Notes: generated by a model from the letters alone, not told the origin. A DNA stretch of 59,129 bases from an uncultured Muribaculaceae bacterium (GCA_947625935.1 CANQQE010000017.1:1-59129); one strand, 5' to 3'; shown: positions 9,861 through 19,070, counted from the first letter of the stretch. Numbers and translations: made by a program.

Positions 9861-10165
9861 GATTTGATTATTTCCATGTAAGTGGAGAAATACAGAATAT
9901 CCTCTCCGTAGCGTGATGTCAGCTCTGAGCGCAGTCGGGCGGCGATGTCGTCGTGCCATCTGGTCGCATCCTCAAGGGATTTTCCTTTGAGTTGCACCGA
10001 GTAGGCTTTTAACTGTGGATCGACTTCGGTCAAAATCTTTATGAGTAAGATTTCGTCAAACAGGCCGCTTGCTTTGGCTGCGGCCATATAGTGATTTTCG
10101 GCCCACTCGACAAACTCAGGCTCGTGTCTCGCAAGTAGGTGGAACGAAGTGTTCAGGATAATCAT
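9857..10165 (-). CDS. DUF4286-like small protein
   Basis: 102 residues starting [11 protein letters not shown]. The sequence resembles the short DUF4286 proteins found next to ruvC in Bacteroidetes (recalled, not searched). The predicted fold is a small alpha/beta dimeric-type domain with no signal peptide. The start and stop overlap both neighbours by 4 bp, giving a tight operon glycosyltransferase-DUF4286-ruvC. Function unknown. Confidence 0.75.
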   Translation of the reverse strand: MIILNTSFHLLARHEPEFVEWAENHYMAAAKASGLFDEILLIKILTEVDPQLKAYSVQLKGKSLEDATRWHDDIAARLRSELTSRYGEDILYFSTYMEIIKS

Positions 10166-10881
10166 CGTAACAGAAATTTTATGTGACGCAGTATTGTCGG
10201 TATTGTGCCGTAATAGTAGCACATGATGCGAAACCGCTCCATCAGCGACTTGCGGTGGTTGGCGGTCGTAACCCCCTCATTCAGGTAATCGATTGTCACC
10301 TGGGGAACATAGACATTGTGGCGCGAGTGTTGAAGGCATTTGATGCACCAGTCGTAGTCGGCTGAAAAACGGTATCGCAGGTCAAATGGCCCCGTGATGC
10401 GGCGCAGTGCCACAAAAGCCTGATGGCACACTACCATTCCGTTGGCGAAACTTTTCAGCGTCAGGGTCTCGGGAGCGCGCAGATGCCGTTCACCGATTCG
10501 TCGGCGTTCTGAATCGACTATGTCGGTCTGACCGTAGACGATTCCCGGGAAATCGTTCTCCATTATGGCATCGGCTATGGCCTGAAGTGTGTCGGGAGAG
10601 TGAAAAGAGTCTCCGGCGTTCAGGAATATGACATATTCACCCTTGGCTAATGAAAGCCCCTTGTTCATAGCGTCATAAAGCCCCTTGTCAGCTTCCGAAT
10701 AGACTACTGTCTCTTTGATTCCGGCATTGGCGGCAAGTTGTTGTGTGCCGTCGGTCGAAGCTCCGTCTATGACGAGATGCTCAAACAGGCGGCAAGTCTG
10801 CTCCCCAACGCTCCGCAGGGTAGGGGGTAGCGTAGCGGCAGCGTTATATGTAACCGTAATTATTGAAAAAAGTGGATTCAT
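10162..10881 (-). CDS. Family 2 glycosyltransferase
   Basis: 239 residues from ATG 10881. The GT-A start is FSIITVTYNAAATLPPTLRS. It has VIDGASTDGTQ, the nucleotide-binding AVYSEADKGLYDAMNKG and the FLNAGDSF acidic motif, as in colanic-acid and O-antigen type GT2 enzymes (WcaA-like). It is the first gene of the operon with the DUF4286 gene and ruvC. The -7 promoter box lies only about 8 bp before the ATG, so its mRNA is probably leaderless. An upstream extension exists in frame but runs into the promoter and repeat. Confidence 0.82.
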   Translation of the reverse strand: MNPLFSIITVTYNAAATLPPTLRSVGEQTCRLFEHLVIDGASTDGTQQLAANAGIKETVVYSEADKGLYDAMNKGLSLAKGEYVIFLNAGDSFHSPDTLQAIADAIMENDFPGIVYGQTDIVDSERRRIGERHLRAPETLTLKSFANGMVVCHQAFVALRRITGPFDLRYRFSADYDWCIKCLQHSRHNVYVPQVTIDYLNEGVTTANHRKSLMERFRIMCYYYGTIPTILRHIKFLLR

Positions 10882-10888
10882 CGCAATG

Positions 10889-10896
10889 CAAAGATA
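10889..10896 (-). promoter_or_regulatory. -7 box TATCTTTG immediately upstream of the glycosyltransferase start
   Basis: The minus strand reads TATCTTTG eight bases before the ATG at 10881. A TTG 21 bases upstream inside the tandem repeat could serve as the -33 element. Transcription would start at or next to the initiation codon. Confidence 0.55.
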
Positions 10897-11048
10897 CGAA
10901 TAAGTCGAGAGCAAAGCCAAATTTATTTGAGCTTTGCCGAGCGGAAGTATCTAAGACGACAGTCAACGATACGAATAAGTCGAGAGCAAAGCCAAATTTA
11001 TTTGAGCTTTGCCGAGCGGAAGTATCTAAGACGACAGTCAACGATACG
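10893..11048. repeat. 75-bp tandem direct duplication containing promoter sequence
   Basis: Two identical 75-bp units (10893-10967 and 10968-11042) are followed by the first six bases of a third. Each unit holds an inverted repeat, GCAAAGC..GCTTTGC, around the near-palindrome CAAATTTATTTG. Read on the minus strand the unit ends at GTATC, the first part of the -7 box, so the duplication copied most of the promoter. The downstream copy retains a full TATCTTTG, while the other has TATCGTTG. The rest of the 10882-11182 gap holds no gene. Confidence 0.9.
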
Positions 11049-11153
11049 GAACATAAAAAGGAGGCGGAAATTTTTCTCCGCCTCCACCATGGACTAAACA
11101 ATCTTCAATCTGAAGCAGTTAAGGCTTAATCTGACAATCACGGATAAAAACAT

Positions 11154-11161
11154 TAACTTTG
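11154..11161 (+). promoter_or_regulatory. -7 element TAACTTTG for the sugar kinase
   Basis: Matches TAnnTTTG 21 bases before the ATG at 11183. No exact TTG occurs at -33; TGACA lies near 11132. Confidence 0.5.
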
Positions 11162-11182
11162 TAAAAAGAAAAAGATTAAGCC

Positions 11183-12061
11183 ATGAATGATATGATCGTT
11201 GGAATGGGTGAGGCCCTGTGGGATGTCCTCCCCGAAGGTAAAAAAATCGGTGGCGCGCCTGCCAATTTCGCTTATCATGTGTCTCAATTCGGACTTAATA
11301 GCTGCGTGGTCAGTGCGGTAGGCGAGGATAAACTCGGCGATGAGATTCTCGACAATTTCGACGGAAAGAAACTCAATCGCATAATTGAGACGGTGCAATA
11401 CCCCACTGGAACAGTGCAGGTGGAGATAGACCAGTCCGGGGTTCCGCAGTATGAGATTAAGGAGAATGTCGCTTGGGACAATATTCCCTACACAGCCCGA
11501 CTTGAATCTCTTGCTGAAAAGACAAAGGCCGTCTGCTTTGGCTCGCTCGCACAGCGTTCCGTCGTCTCGCGCAACACCATTAACCGTTTTCTCGATGCGA
11601 TTCCTGACGAGAACGAACCACTCATTGTATTCGACGTGAATCTGCGTCAGGGTTTCTATAACAAAGAAATCCTTTGCAACTCCATGAAACGTTGCAACGT
11701 TCTTAAAATCAATGATGAGGAGCTTGTCACGGTGAGCCGTATGTTCGGTTATCCCGGAATTGACCTTCAGGATAAATGTTGGATTTTGCTCGGAAAATAT
11801 AATCTGAAAATGCTGATTCTCACTTGTGGAATCAACGGCAGTTACGTCTTTACCCCGGGCAACGTGTCTTTCCAGCCCACCCCCCATGTCGAGGTGGCCG
11901 ATACGGTTGGTGCCGGCGACTCGTTCACGGCGGCCTTTATAGCCTCCATCGTCAAAGGTAAATCAATTGCCGAAGCCCACAAGACCGCTGTTGATGTTTC
12001 AGCTTTCGTATGCGCCCAAAATGGTGCTATGCCGATTCTACCTCGGAAATTTCTCTCTTGA
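11183..12061 (+). CDS. PfkB-family carbohydrate kinase (fructokinase-like)
   Basis: 292 residues. It starts DMIVGMGEALWDVLPEGKKIGGAPANFAYH, with the sugar-binding GGAPAN motif. The C-terminal PfkB signature DTVGAGDSFTAAF holds the catalytic Asp and the anion hole. The N-terminal pattern is that of bacterial fructokinases, so phosphorylation of fructose or a similar ketose in the cytoplasm is likely. No transporter or glycosidase neighbours are present to fix the substrate. It stands alone with its own promoter. Confidence 0.85.
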   Translation: MNDMIVGMGEALWDVLPEGKKIGGAPANFAYHVSQFGLNSCVVSAVGEDKLGDEILDNFDGKKLNRIIETVQYPTGTVQVEIDQSGVPQYEIKENVAWDNIPYTARLESLAEKTKAVCFGSLAQRSVVSRNTINRFLDAIPDENEPLIVFDVNLRQGFYNKEILCNSMKRCNVLKINDEELVTVSRMFGYPGIDLQDKCWILLGKYNLKMLILTCGINGSYVFTPGNVSFQPTPHVEVADTVGAGDSFTAAFIASIVKGKSIAEAHKTAVDVSAFVCAQNGAMPILPRKFLS

Positions 12062-12091
12062 CCGAAGGGTAGCCTTGATAAAATTGAGGAT

Positions 12092-12212
12092 GTTGCAGAA
12101 CCTCCCTGCCAAATGTCAGACTTGTCACGCAATAATTTATACGTTGTTGCGAATCAAGCTGGTAGGGCTTGCCTATGGGCAAGCCGCCGATGGTCGCGGT
12201 AGTTCTGCAACA
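12092..12212. repeat. Intergenic element with dispersed 37-bp motif and flanking inverted repeat
   Basis: Positions 12092-12128 match 29203-29239 at 32 of 37 bases, sharing TCAGACTTGTCAC. GTTGCAGAAC at its left end recurs inverted as GTTCTGCAAC about 110 bp later, and GGCTTGCC/GGCAAGCC forms an inner hairpin. The element lies between the convergent sugar kinase and malate dehydrogenase genes. It may be a mobile palindromic repeat or a shared terminator. The second copy lacks the right half. Confidence 0.55.
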
Positions 12213-12254
12213 CCCTCGTTGTTCTGTTTTTGCGAAAGTGATTCTGCAGCTTAA

Positions 12255-13268
12255 TTAGCAGGTCTTTTCATCGAGATAGGGGTTGAGCTTCGACCACTGG
12301 TCGATAGGCGGCATTACACCCATGGATATTACCTCGTCGCGGAGAGTGCATAGATGGCGGTAACTCTGTTCAAGTGCGCTTTCCTCCTCGGGCGTACCTT
12401 TGACCGGCATACATTTGACACCATCCTTGGTAATGCTGGTCTCCATGGCCATCATGATGTGGCTGAAGCGGTCATTGTTGACATACACCCCGGCAGGCCA
12501 GCGGAACGGCTTGCCACCCATGGCGGCGGCGATCATCTCGATTGACAGATACGACGGGCTTTGGAACGACGAGCGGCCGCGCAGTTCTATGATGCGCTTG
12601 CCTCCTTGCACAACCTTGCTCTTTATTTCCTCCCAGTCACCCGATGGCAACTGCTCGGTGCCGATAATCTCGGTCAGCGGTTTGCCGTCGACGGTTGTGG
12701 TCGATGCGAACACCGCCATCTGTTCGCCGTGTCCTCCGTAGGTGCGGCAATTCTTTAGCTCGTCGGCGGGGACGCCGAAATATTTTGCAAGCTCGTTGCG
12801 GAGACGTGTGCTGTCAAGAGCCGCTAAGGTTGTGACCTGCGAAGGTTTCAGTCCTGAATAAAGCAGGGTGATAAGTCCGGTGATGTCGGCCGGGTTGAAT
12901 ATCACGGTGATATGTTTGACATCGGGGCAATATGCCTTCACATCCTTGCCAAACTGTTCTGCGATGGCGGCATTGCCTTTCAGCAAGTCCTCTCTTGTCA
13001 TTCCGGCTTTACGGGCTGCGCCGCCCGAATTGACAATATACTTGGCTCCGCTGAGGGCTTCTTTCACGTCCGAAGTATATGTTATACCCATTTTTTCAAA
13101 TCCGCATTGAAGCAACTCTTCGGCCACTCCCTCAAGGGCGGGGGCATAGGGGTCATAGAGGCAGATGTTAGGTGTCAGTCCCATCATTATGGCTGTCTGG
13201 GCCATGTTTGAGCCAATCATTCCGGCTGCGCCGACAATGACTAATTTTTCATTCGTTAGAAATTCCAT
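12255..13268 (-). CDS. mdh: Malate dehydrogenase (LDH/MDH superfamily)
   Basis: 337 residues. The Rossmann NAD-binding start is LVIVGAAGMIGSNMAQTA. Further features are the conserved NSGGAARKAGMTREDL, the substrate and catalytic region around LDSTRLRNELA, and the catalytic-type TYGGHGEQM. This Bacteroidetes MDH group interconverts malate and oxaloacetate in the reductive branch leading to succinate and propionate fermentation products. The exact substrate (malate rather than lactate) rests on family resemblance. Monocistronic on the minus strand. Confidence 0.82.
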   Translation of the reverse strand: MEFLTNEKLVIVGAAGMIGSNMAQTAIMMGLTPNICLYDPYAPALEGVAEELLQCGFEKMGITYTSDVKEALSGAKYIVNSGGAARKAGMTREDLLKGNAAIAEQFGKDVKAYCPDVKHITVIFNPADITGLITLLYSGLKPSQVTTLAALDSTRLRNELAKYFGVPADELKNCRTYGGHGEQMAVFASTTTVDGKPLTEIIGTEQLPSGDWEEIKSKVVQGGKRIIELRGRSSFQSPSYLSIEMIAAAMGGKPFRWPAGVYVNNDRFSHIMMAMETSITKDGVKCMPVKGTPEEESALEQSYRHLCTLRDEVISMGVMPPIDQWSKLNPYLDEKTC

Positions 13269-13390
13269 ATTTTTGCGATTTAAGTTGGTGATGGCCTTAT
13301 ATCGGTCGATTTATTATAACAATAATCCAATTAATTTTGTTCGGCTGAAACAGGGTCAGTGGTAAAAATCAGCCGGCCGCTGACGACAAA

Positions 13391-13426
13391 GCCGTGCCAA
13401 TAAACATTAGATTGTCTTGGCACGGC
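13391..13426 (-). terminator. Hairpin downstream of the M6 peptidase gene
   Basis: GCCGTGCCAA (13391-13400) and TTGGCACGGC (13417-13426) are exact inverted arms with a 16-nt loop, 42 bp past the peptidase stop. The T tract on the minus strand is weak. Confidence 0.55.
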
Positions 13427-13468
13427 CTCGGTTATATTAGAAATTACTCCTGTTGGAATACTTTTCGA

Positions 13469-16297
13469 TTAGTCGATGATGGCTTTGAAGTGATTCTTGC
13501 CCGCTGTCACGATATAGACACCGGTCTGCAGCTCAGGGCTTGTCCAGTTGCCCGCTTTCATTTCCGTCGACACGACTTTGCGACCCGAAAGCTCATGGAT
13601 TTCAACTGTTGTGGCTGCTGTGGCGGTAACGATCAGTCTCTTGTCGATTGACGTCACTGTGACGGCTTCATTGTCGGCTGTTATGTTGCCTACGCCCGAC
13701 GGCTTGGATGTCACCACGGGTATTACTTTTGACGGTTTGGAAACATAGTCGGCGTTGTAAGCCTTCACCGAATAACCGTAGTTTGTCTCGGACGAAAGGC
13801 CGTCAAATGTGTACGAGGTCGTGTTGCCGGTATCGAGGTCTTCCTTCCCTTCAATGGGCATGAGGGTGATCGGACCGCCGTGTCCGAGGCAGATGTCATC
13901 GATGGCCGTGGTGCCTGATTCACGTTCGTAGGTCAGTGAAATTGATGTGCAGCTCGGGGGAATATTGTCAAGATTGAATGTTGTTCCGCCGGTGGCCGGG
14001 CTTAATGGCGACACGGTAGCCAGCACTGTCCATTCGTTATCAACCATACCCTTCACCACGATTCTGTTATTGGGGTTGTCGGTCAAAGATTTGTACCAGA
14101 ATGAGAATGAGCGCACATAGTCGTCATATTTCGATGTCTGTATGTATGAGTTGTTGATGCGGAATATGCGCGATGGCAGCTCTACGGCGTTCGATGCGTC
14201 CGACGATTCCGATGATGTGCCATACGATGTCCATCCCGCGGGGAGTGCGCCGTTTTTGAAGTCGGCTTTCACTATGTAAGGATTGCCGAGCCGCTGTGAG
14301 TAGAGGGTCACTTTGTAACCGTCAGCTTCTTCGAGGGCTGTCCAGTTGGCTGTGAAACCGCTTTCACTGATTGATGTGGCCGACAGAGCCTCAACCTCTT
14401 TGTAATCGAGTGTGGGGTCGAGAGTGACCACTGAGATTTCATTAGATTTGGCCGATATATTGAGGCCGTTTGTGGCCTGCACCACATAATAGTAAGTAGT
14501 GGCAGGGGTAAGGCCGGTTACCTCAAATTTGTCGGTATCACCCACATTTTTGCGCTCGAAACCGTTGACGTAGGTCAATTCGGTAGAGCCGTTCTCTGAG
14601 CGGGTATAGACACTGAGCAGATAGCCGTTGGCTTTATCGACCTTGTTCCAGAGGGCGGTGAAGCTACCCGGTTTAATACCGTTTTCTGCATCAGGTGTCA
14701 ATGCCACTACCGGGTCAAAAATATCTACTCCCCCTTTGAACAGAAATGAGATAACCCCGTTGTTTTCCTGGATTCCGGTTATCGGTGCGTTGAGCGATGT
14801 TCCGGCCCAGGTTTTCATCGAAGGCTTGGTGTCGTCGGTGAACGATGTGACACCTTTGGTGCCGGGGAACGGGTCTCCCGTGCGGGTGTACTCGCTTTGG
14901 ATGTTGTCGGCCTCCTCGATGTCGATATACTGGTGGCTTGGCGTATTGTTGCATTTATTGGTCGCCCACACCGACGGGTTATAATCGATGTGCCAGATAA
15001 GCATACCGTGGCCCGGGATGTATTGGTCCCACCCTTTTTTCTGGCGGTTTTCAAGTAGAAAATATTCGTTTTCTTTCGGTGTCTTGATAATGCGAACGTC
15101 ATTGTAGTGTCCCTCGTCTGAAATGCAACCGAGCGACACCGTCTCCGGGTCTTCAAGAACCTCCGGTTCGATCCACCCCAGGCAGTAGCGTTCATATCCC
15201 GAATGCGACGGAGGTGTGTTGCTGTTGTTGTTGTAGCTCCCGTGGTCCATCAGCGAATAGTTGCCGGGAGTGAATGAACTTGTATAGGATGTCGCGTAAA
15301 GGTCGGGTAAACCCATGACATGGCTGAACTCGTGGCAGAATGTGCCTATGCCGTCAAGCTGGGTGCCATATGTGCCTCTAAGCTCGTTCGATGTGGCGTA
15401 ATGGTCGAGCAGTTTGCCGTCGAGATATTTCGTGCGGCCCGCTCCGTTGTAGACTGCCCATGAGTGAGGCCAGATTGTATTGGCCGACGCTCCCTGAGCC
15501 TCGCCATATCCGGCGTAAACCACATAAACGTTGTCAATCACACCGTCATTGTCAGTGTCATATGCTGAAAAATCAACCTCGGGGTCAAGCAACGTGCAGG
15601 CGTCTATCACCATTTCTTCCGGGGCGTTATCGTTGCCGCTCCAATCGTTGCCGCCATAGTAGCTCATCTTTTTAGGCAACTTTACCGGGCCGAGCACGTC
15701 GAGGGTGGGAGTGAACTGTCCGTTGGATGACAGTTTGAAAAAATCTGCCACAGAACCGGTGGCTCCACCTTGGTTGAATCCCTCTTGGTTAAACATATTG
15801 ACAAAGGTCTCGGCTCCATACGACAGGCTATTGTCGGCAAACTCCACAAGGATTATGCAGATATGTGGTGAACCTTTGGTAGGGAAGGTCGATTCCCCCG
15901 CCTCGGGAGCGACTCTGTTTATCACGCGGCGGGGATTCCCCGATGCGGTGTTTTCAAGCACGCTATAGGCCGATTGCTTGTTAAACGATGAAAGCAACGC
16001 CTCGGCGTCTACCGAGCGTTTCCCGGGGTCTGCCGCAAGCATCGAGCTTTCCTTTAGGGTATTACCGACAGGAACGGCATAACGGAACTTCTCATCATTC
16101 CCTCTCAGCAGCATATAGCCGTCTGATGTGGTGAAAAAGTGGCTGTGTTCGTCGCCGCGCAGGTACACGCTGATTGAGTCTCCATCTGCTGTGGCATATT
16201 TTATCAGGCCGGGTTTGGCTGGAACAGCATACATGGCCGGTGCGGCCATTGACATTGCTGCGATTGACACTAATGCCAATTTTAATTTATGGTTCAT
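13469..16297 (-). CDS. Secreted M6-family metalloprotease with fibronectin III domains
   Basis: 942 residues from ATG 16297. Signal peptide MNHKLKLALVSIAAMSMAAPAMYA. The catalytic domain carries CHEFSHVMGLPDLY (HExxH zinc site) at roughly residues 310-325, typical of immune-inhibitor-A-like M6 peptidases. Two fibronectin type III domains follow, around SFTALWNKVDKANGY and GFTANWTALEEADGY, with a lectin-like insert between the second one's halves. The C-terminal ~75 residues (IHELSGRKVVST..GVYIVTAG) look like a type IX sorting domain, so export to the cell surface or medium is inferred. It lies 11 bp after adk on the same strand. Confidence 0.85.
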   Translation of the reverse strand: MNHKLKLALVSIAAMSMAAPAMYAVPAKPGLIKYATADGDSISVYLRGDEHSHFFTTSDGYMLLRGNDEKFRYAVPVGNTLKESSMLAADPGKRSVDAEALLSSFNKQSAYSVLENTASGNPRRVINRVAPEAGESTFPTKGSPHICIILVEFADNSLSYGAETFVNMFNQEGFNQGGATGSVADFFKLSSNGQFTPTLDVLGPVKLPKKMSYYGGNDWSGNDNAPEEMVIDACTLLDPEVDFSAYDTDNDGVIDNVYVVYAGYGEAQGASANTIWPHSWAVYNGAGRTKYLDGKLLDHYATSNELRGTYGTQLDGIGTFCHEFSHVMGLPDLYATSYTSSFTPGNYSLMDHGSYNNNSNTPPSHSGYERYCLGWIEPEVLEDPETVSLGCISDEGHYNDVRIIKTPKENEYFLLENRQKKGWDQYIPGHGMLIWHIDYNPSVWATNKCNNTPSHQYIDIEEADNIQSEYTRTGDPFPGTKGVTSFTDDTKPSMKTWAGTSLNAPITGIQENNGVISFLFKGGVDIFDPVVALTPDAENGIKPGSFTALWNKVDKANGYLLSVYTRSENGSTELTYVNGFERKNVGDTDKFEVTGLTPATTYYYVVQATNGLNISAKSNEISVVTLDPTLDYKEVEALSATSISESGFTANWTALEEADGYKVTLYSQRLGNPYIVKADFKNGALPAGWTSYGTSSESSDASNAVELPSRIFRINNSYIQTSKYDDYVRSFSFWYKSLTDNPNNRIVVKGMVDNEWTVLATVSPLSPATGGTTFNLDNIPPSCTSISLTYERESGTTAIDDICLGHGGPITLMPIEGKEDLDTGNTTSYTFDGLSSETNYGYSVKAYNADYVSKPSKVIPVVTSKPSGVGNITADNEAVTVTSIDKRLIVTATAATTVEIHELSGRKVVSTEMKAGNWTSPELQTGVYIVTAGKNHFKAIID

Positions 16298-16307
16298 CGC
16301 AAAATTA

Positions 16308-16910
16308 TTATTGTTTGATTGGCTCCTTGGGGGTGACTTTTGCCCACTCAAGAGCTTGTTTTATCGTGGAAAAAATTTCGTCAATAGAGCCGGTGCCGTT
16401 GATGGAGTGATATTTGCCCTCATTGCGGTAATACTCTTGGAGAGGCTGGGTTTGAGAGTGATACACATGCAGACGTTGGGTGATTGTATCAAGATTATCA
16501 TCGGCGCGGCCGCTATCCTTACCTCTTTTGAGAAGTCGGTCAATGAGTTCTGAGTCTTCAACCTCCAGTCCAACGACGGCGTGAACTTTTGAGCCGCGTT
16601 CGGCAAGCATCTTTTTCAGTGCCTTCGCTTGGTTTATTGTACGGGGAAATCCGTCGAAAATCACACCCTTGCGAGTGCGTTCGTCGGAGTCAAGAAGATG
16701 TGACAGTATGTCAATCATCAGTTCATCGGGTATAAGCTGGCCCTTGGAAATATAGCTGTCGGCGATTTTACCAAGCTCGGTGCCGCGTGCTATATGATCG
16801 CGCAACACTTCCCCGGTCGAAATGTGGAAAAGTCCATATTCGTCAATCAGGAGTTCACTTTGGGTGCCTTTGCCGCTTCCTGGTGCCCCGAATATAACCA
16901 AATTCAACAT
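16308..16910 (-). CDS. adk: Adenylate kinase
   Basis: 200 residues, short form without the zinc lid. It converts ATP plus AMP to two ADP. P-loop GAPGSGKGTQ at residues 8-17. The adenylate kinase signature appears as IFDGFPRTINQAKAL, with the lid region arginines (LLKRGKDSGRADD). The C-terminus is slightly extended. It is downstream of hpt by about 110 bp, a conserved pairing in Bacteroidetes. Confidence 0.95.
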   Translation of the reverse strand: MLNLVIFGAPGSGKGTQSELLIDEYGLFHISTGEVLRDHIARGTELGKIADSYISKGQLIPDELMIDILSHLLDSDERTRKGVIFDGFPRTINQAKALKKMLAERGSKVHAVVGLEVEDSELIDRLLKRGKDSGRADDNLDTITQRLHVYHSQTQPLQEYYRNEGKYHSINGTGSIDEIFSTIKQALEWAKVTPKEPIKQ

Positions 16911-17021
16911 AGCAGTTTGTTTTTATTCAAGTTGGTTGTTGATAAAAATCCGTTTTTTGACCAAACGGTGGCCGTGTTGTTTCTGAATGGTAGTAGAGTT
17001 TGTGAGGTCATTACAGCTCTA

Positions 17022-17570
17022 TTAACCCTCCGACTGTTCATCGAGGATATAGATGTCGGGAAGGTTGCGGGCTAACCCGTCAAGGTCAAGCCCGAAGCCG
17101 ATTATGAATTTTTGCGGTATGGAGAATCCCACATAGTCAGGTTTGATGTCACATTTTAGCGACTCAGGCTTGAACAGTAACGTGGCTACCTTTATATCGG
17201 CCGGCTCGTAGCTTTTCAGTGTCTTGAGCAGACGGTCGATGGTGTTACCTGTGTCTACGATATCCTCCACGACGATTACCGTCCGTCCTTTGATATCTTC
17301 GGTCAGGCCAAGAACCTCTTTGACGACACCGGTGCTACCGGTCCCCTCATAGCTTTTTAGCCTGATGAACGATATTTCTGCATCCATATCGACAGCTCTG
17401 AATAAATCAGCCGCGAATGGGAACGCTCCGTTTAGCACACACAGAAACAATGGCATTTTGCCTTGGCAGTCGCGCTTTATCGTTTGCGCAAGCTCTCCTA
17501 TGCGCTCGTCAATCCGCGCTTTCTCAATGTAAGGCTTGAATGTAAGCCCGTTGTATGTAACAGTTTCCAT
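17022..17570 (-). CDS. hpt: Hypoxanthine phosphoribosyltransferase
   Basis: 182 residues. Purine salvage: hypoxanthine or guanine plus PRPP to IMP or GMP. The PRPP-binding signature [14 protein letters not shown] is intact, with the N-terminal [13 protein letters not shown] and the C-terminal [16 protein letters not shown] typical of bacterial Hpt. Same strand as adk. Confidence 0.94.
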   Translation of the reverse strand: METVTYNGLTFKPYIEKARIDERIGELAQTIKRDCQGKMPLFLCVLNGAFPFAADLFRAVDMDAEISFIRLKSYEGTGSTGVVKEVLGLTEDIKGRTVIVVEDIVDTGNTIDRLLKTLKSYEPADIKVATLLFKPESLKCDIKPDYVGFSIPQKFIIGFGLDLDGLARNLPDIYILDEQSEG

Positions 17571-17660
17571 CGAAAAATAAATATGGGTGCAAAATTAATG
17601 AAAAACTATCGTATTTCATCGCGATGGCTCATAAAATGCACTGCGTGCATTGCCCGGAAA

Positions 17661-18458
17661 TTATCCTTTTATGAGTTTTAGGAGCGCATCATGTATTTCT
17701 GGCGTTGATGCAAGCATTGACACGTTGCGGTCAGGGCGAAACCGCGTGACCGATGCGCCTCCCTCGCTTGCTATGAGGGCACCGGCGGCGACATCCCACT
17801 CATGGAGGTTTATTTCCCAATATCCGTCAAGAAATCCCGCTCCTACATAGCTCAGGTCAAGTGCCGCCGATCCTAAGCGGCGCAGGCCCCTCACCGTGGG
17901 TAGCACGCGCCCCGCTGATTGAAGATTGTTGTCGGGGTTAATGTCCTTATCCACAGGGAAACCTGTCGCTACGACCGACTGATCCAGAGCGGTCTTGTGT
18001 GAGACGGTTATCCTTTGCCCGTTAAGCCACGCCCCGCCGCCTTTGACGGCATGGAACATTTCGTCGAGGCGCGGGGCATAGACCACCCCTATGGCGGCGC
18101 TGCCGTCAATTTCCGCGGCTATTGAAACTGAGAATAGTGGCAAGCCCTCACTGAAATTGGTCGTGCCGTCAAGCGGATCTATGACCCACCTTACACGGCT
18201 GTCGCGTGCGGTCGATCCTGACTCCTCCGACAGAATGGAATGGTCGGGATAAGACTCGTTGATGTGTCCTATGATTATCCTCTCTGCGGCTTTGTCGGCA
18301 GCGGTGACTATGTCGCTCTGATTGAATTTCGTGGCAATCTGAAGGTTGTCGCTGCGGAAATAGCGCAGCAGCTCGGCTCCGGCCTCTCTGGCCCACTGCA
18401 TGGCATGATTGAGTAAAACCTGCTCCTCTGATTGCCCCGGCGCCAATTTTTCGCTCAT
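17661..18458 (-). CDS. Inositol monophosphatase family protein (SuhB-like)
   Basis: 265 residues. Mg-dependent phosphatase family; metal-binding motifs EESGST (about residue 75) and WVIDPLDGTTNF (about 92-103), plus the second motif WDVAAGALIASEGGA. Family members hydrolyse inositol monophosphate or act as CysQ- or SuhB-type proteins; the natural substrate here cannot be read from sequence. It lies 12 bp downstream of the Lrp-type regulator, so probably the same transcript. Confidence 0.88.
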   Translation of the reverse strand: MSEKLAPGQSEEQVLLNHAMQWAREAGAELLRYFRSDNLQIATKFNQSDIVTAADKAAERIIIGHINESYPDHSILSEESGSTARDSRVRWVIDPLDGTTNFSEGLPLFSVSIAAEIDGSAAIGVVYAPRLDEMFHAVKGGGAWLNGQRITVSHKTALDQSVVATGFPVDKDINPDNNLQSAGRVLPTVRGLRRLGSAALDLSYVGAGFLDGYWEINLHEWDVAAGALIASEGGASVTRFRPDRNVSMLASTPEIHDALLKLIKG

Positions 18459-18470
18459 CGGCGTGTTGAT

Positions 18471-18944
18471 TTAATAGTCGTCCCGGCCGTTGATCGGTAC
18501 CTGACGTTTGAATACCTCCTTGAACGAAATCAACGATTCGGTGCGGGCAAGTCCCAATTTCTGCAATCGGGTGTGTATCAGGTGGAGAAGATGGTCGTTG
18601 TTCCGGGCATAGAGTTTGATGAACATATCATACTGGCCGGTCGTGAAATGGCATTCGACAACCTCGGGGATTTTTTTCAGCTCCTCGACCACATAATGAA
18701 ACTGGCTTGGGTCTTTGAGGAAAAAACCGATATATGCACAAGTGTCATAGCCAACAGCAGACGGCTCTATGAGACACTCCGAACCTTTGATGACACCTAA
18801 AGAGGTGAGCTTCGCGATGCGTTGATGGATTGCGGCTCCTGAGACGTTACATTCGCGGGCTATTTCAAGAAATGGTTTTCGGGCGTTGTTAGCCAACATC
18901 TGGAGAATCTTGATGTCTAATGTGTCAAGCTGAAGACGTTTCAT
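18471..18944 (-). CDS. Lrp/AsnC-family transcriptional regulator
   Basis: 157 residues from ATG 18944 (MKRLQLDTLDIKILQML). An N-terminal winged-helix HTH at about 5-60 (FLEIARECNVSGAAIHQRIAKL) is followed by the RAM/AsnC ligand-binding domain (about 70-150). A GTG at 18974 gives a longer frame but lies right at the -7 box, so the shorter start is preferred. Such proteins sense amino acids and form octamers on DNA. Targets unknown. Confidence 0.88.
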   Translation of the reverse strand: MKRLQLDTLDIKILQMLANNARKPFLEIARECNVSGAAIHQRIAKLTSLGVIKGSECLIEPSAVGYDTCAYIGFFLKDPSQFHYVVEELKKIPEVVECHFTTGQYDMFIKLYARNNDHLLHLIHTRLQKLGLARTESLISFKEVFKRQVPINGRDDY

Positions 18945-18976
18945 CTGGTTTGGTAAGTTAAAGTTATTTTCCACTG

Positions 18977-18984
18977 CAAAGATA
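18977..18984 (-). promoter_or_regulatory. -7 element TATCTTTG for the Lrp-type regulator
   Basis: The minus strand reads TATCTTTG, about 33 nt before the chosen ATG at 18944. No clear -33 TTG. Confidence 0.5.
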
Positions 18985-19037
18985 TAAATAATTCTTAGTT
19001 TTTAATGAAATTTGATTACAATTTCGCTAAGATTTGT

Positions 19038-19045
19038 TACTTTTG
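19038..19045 (+). promoter_or_regulatory. -7 element TACTTTTG for the metal-binding lipoprotein gene
   Basis: Matches TAnnTTTG 26 nt before ATG 19071, which supports that start over the in-frame ATG at 19005 upstream of the promoter. Confidence 0.55.
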
Positions 19046-19070
19046 CGGCGAAATAAGGCAAATCAAGTCT

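Noticed and set aside
10893-11048. Possible minimal CRISPR array
   Set aside because: The two units are directly adjacent without spacers, 75 bp long, and no cas genes are present.
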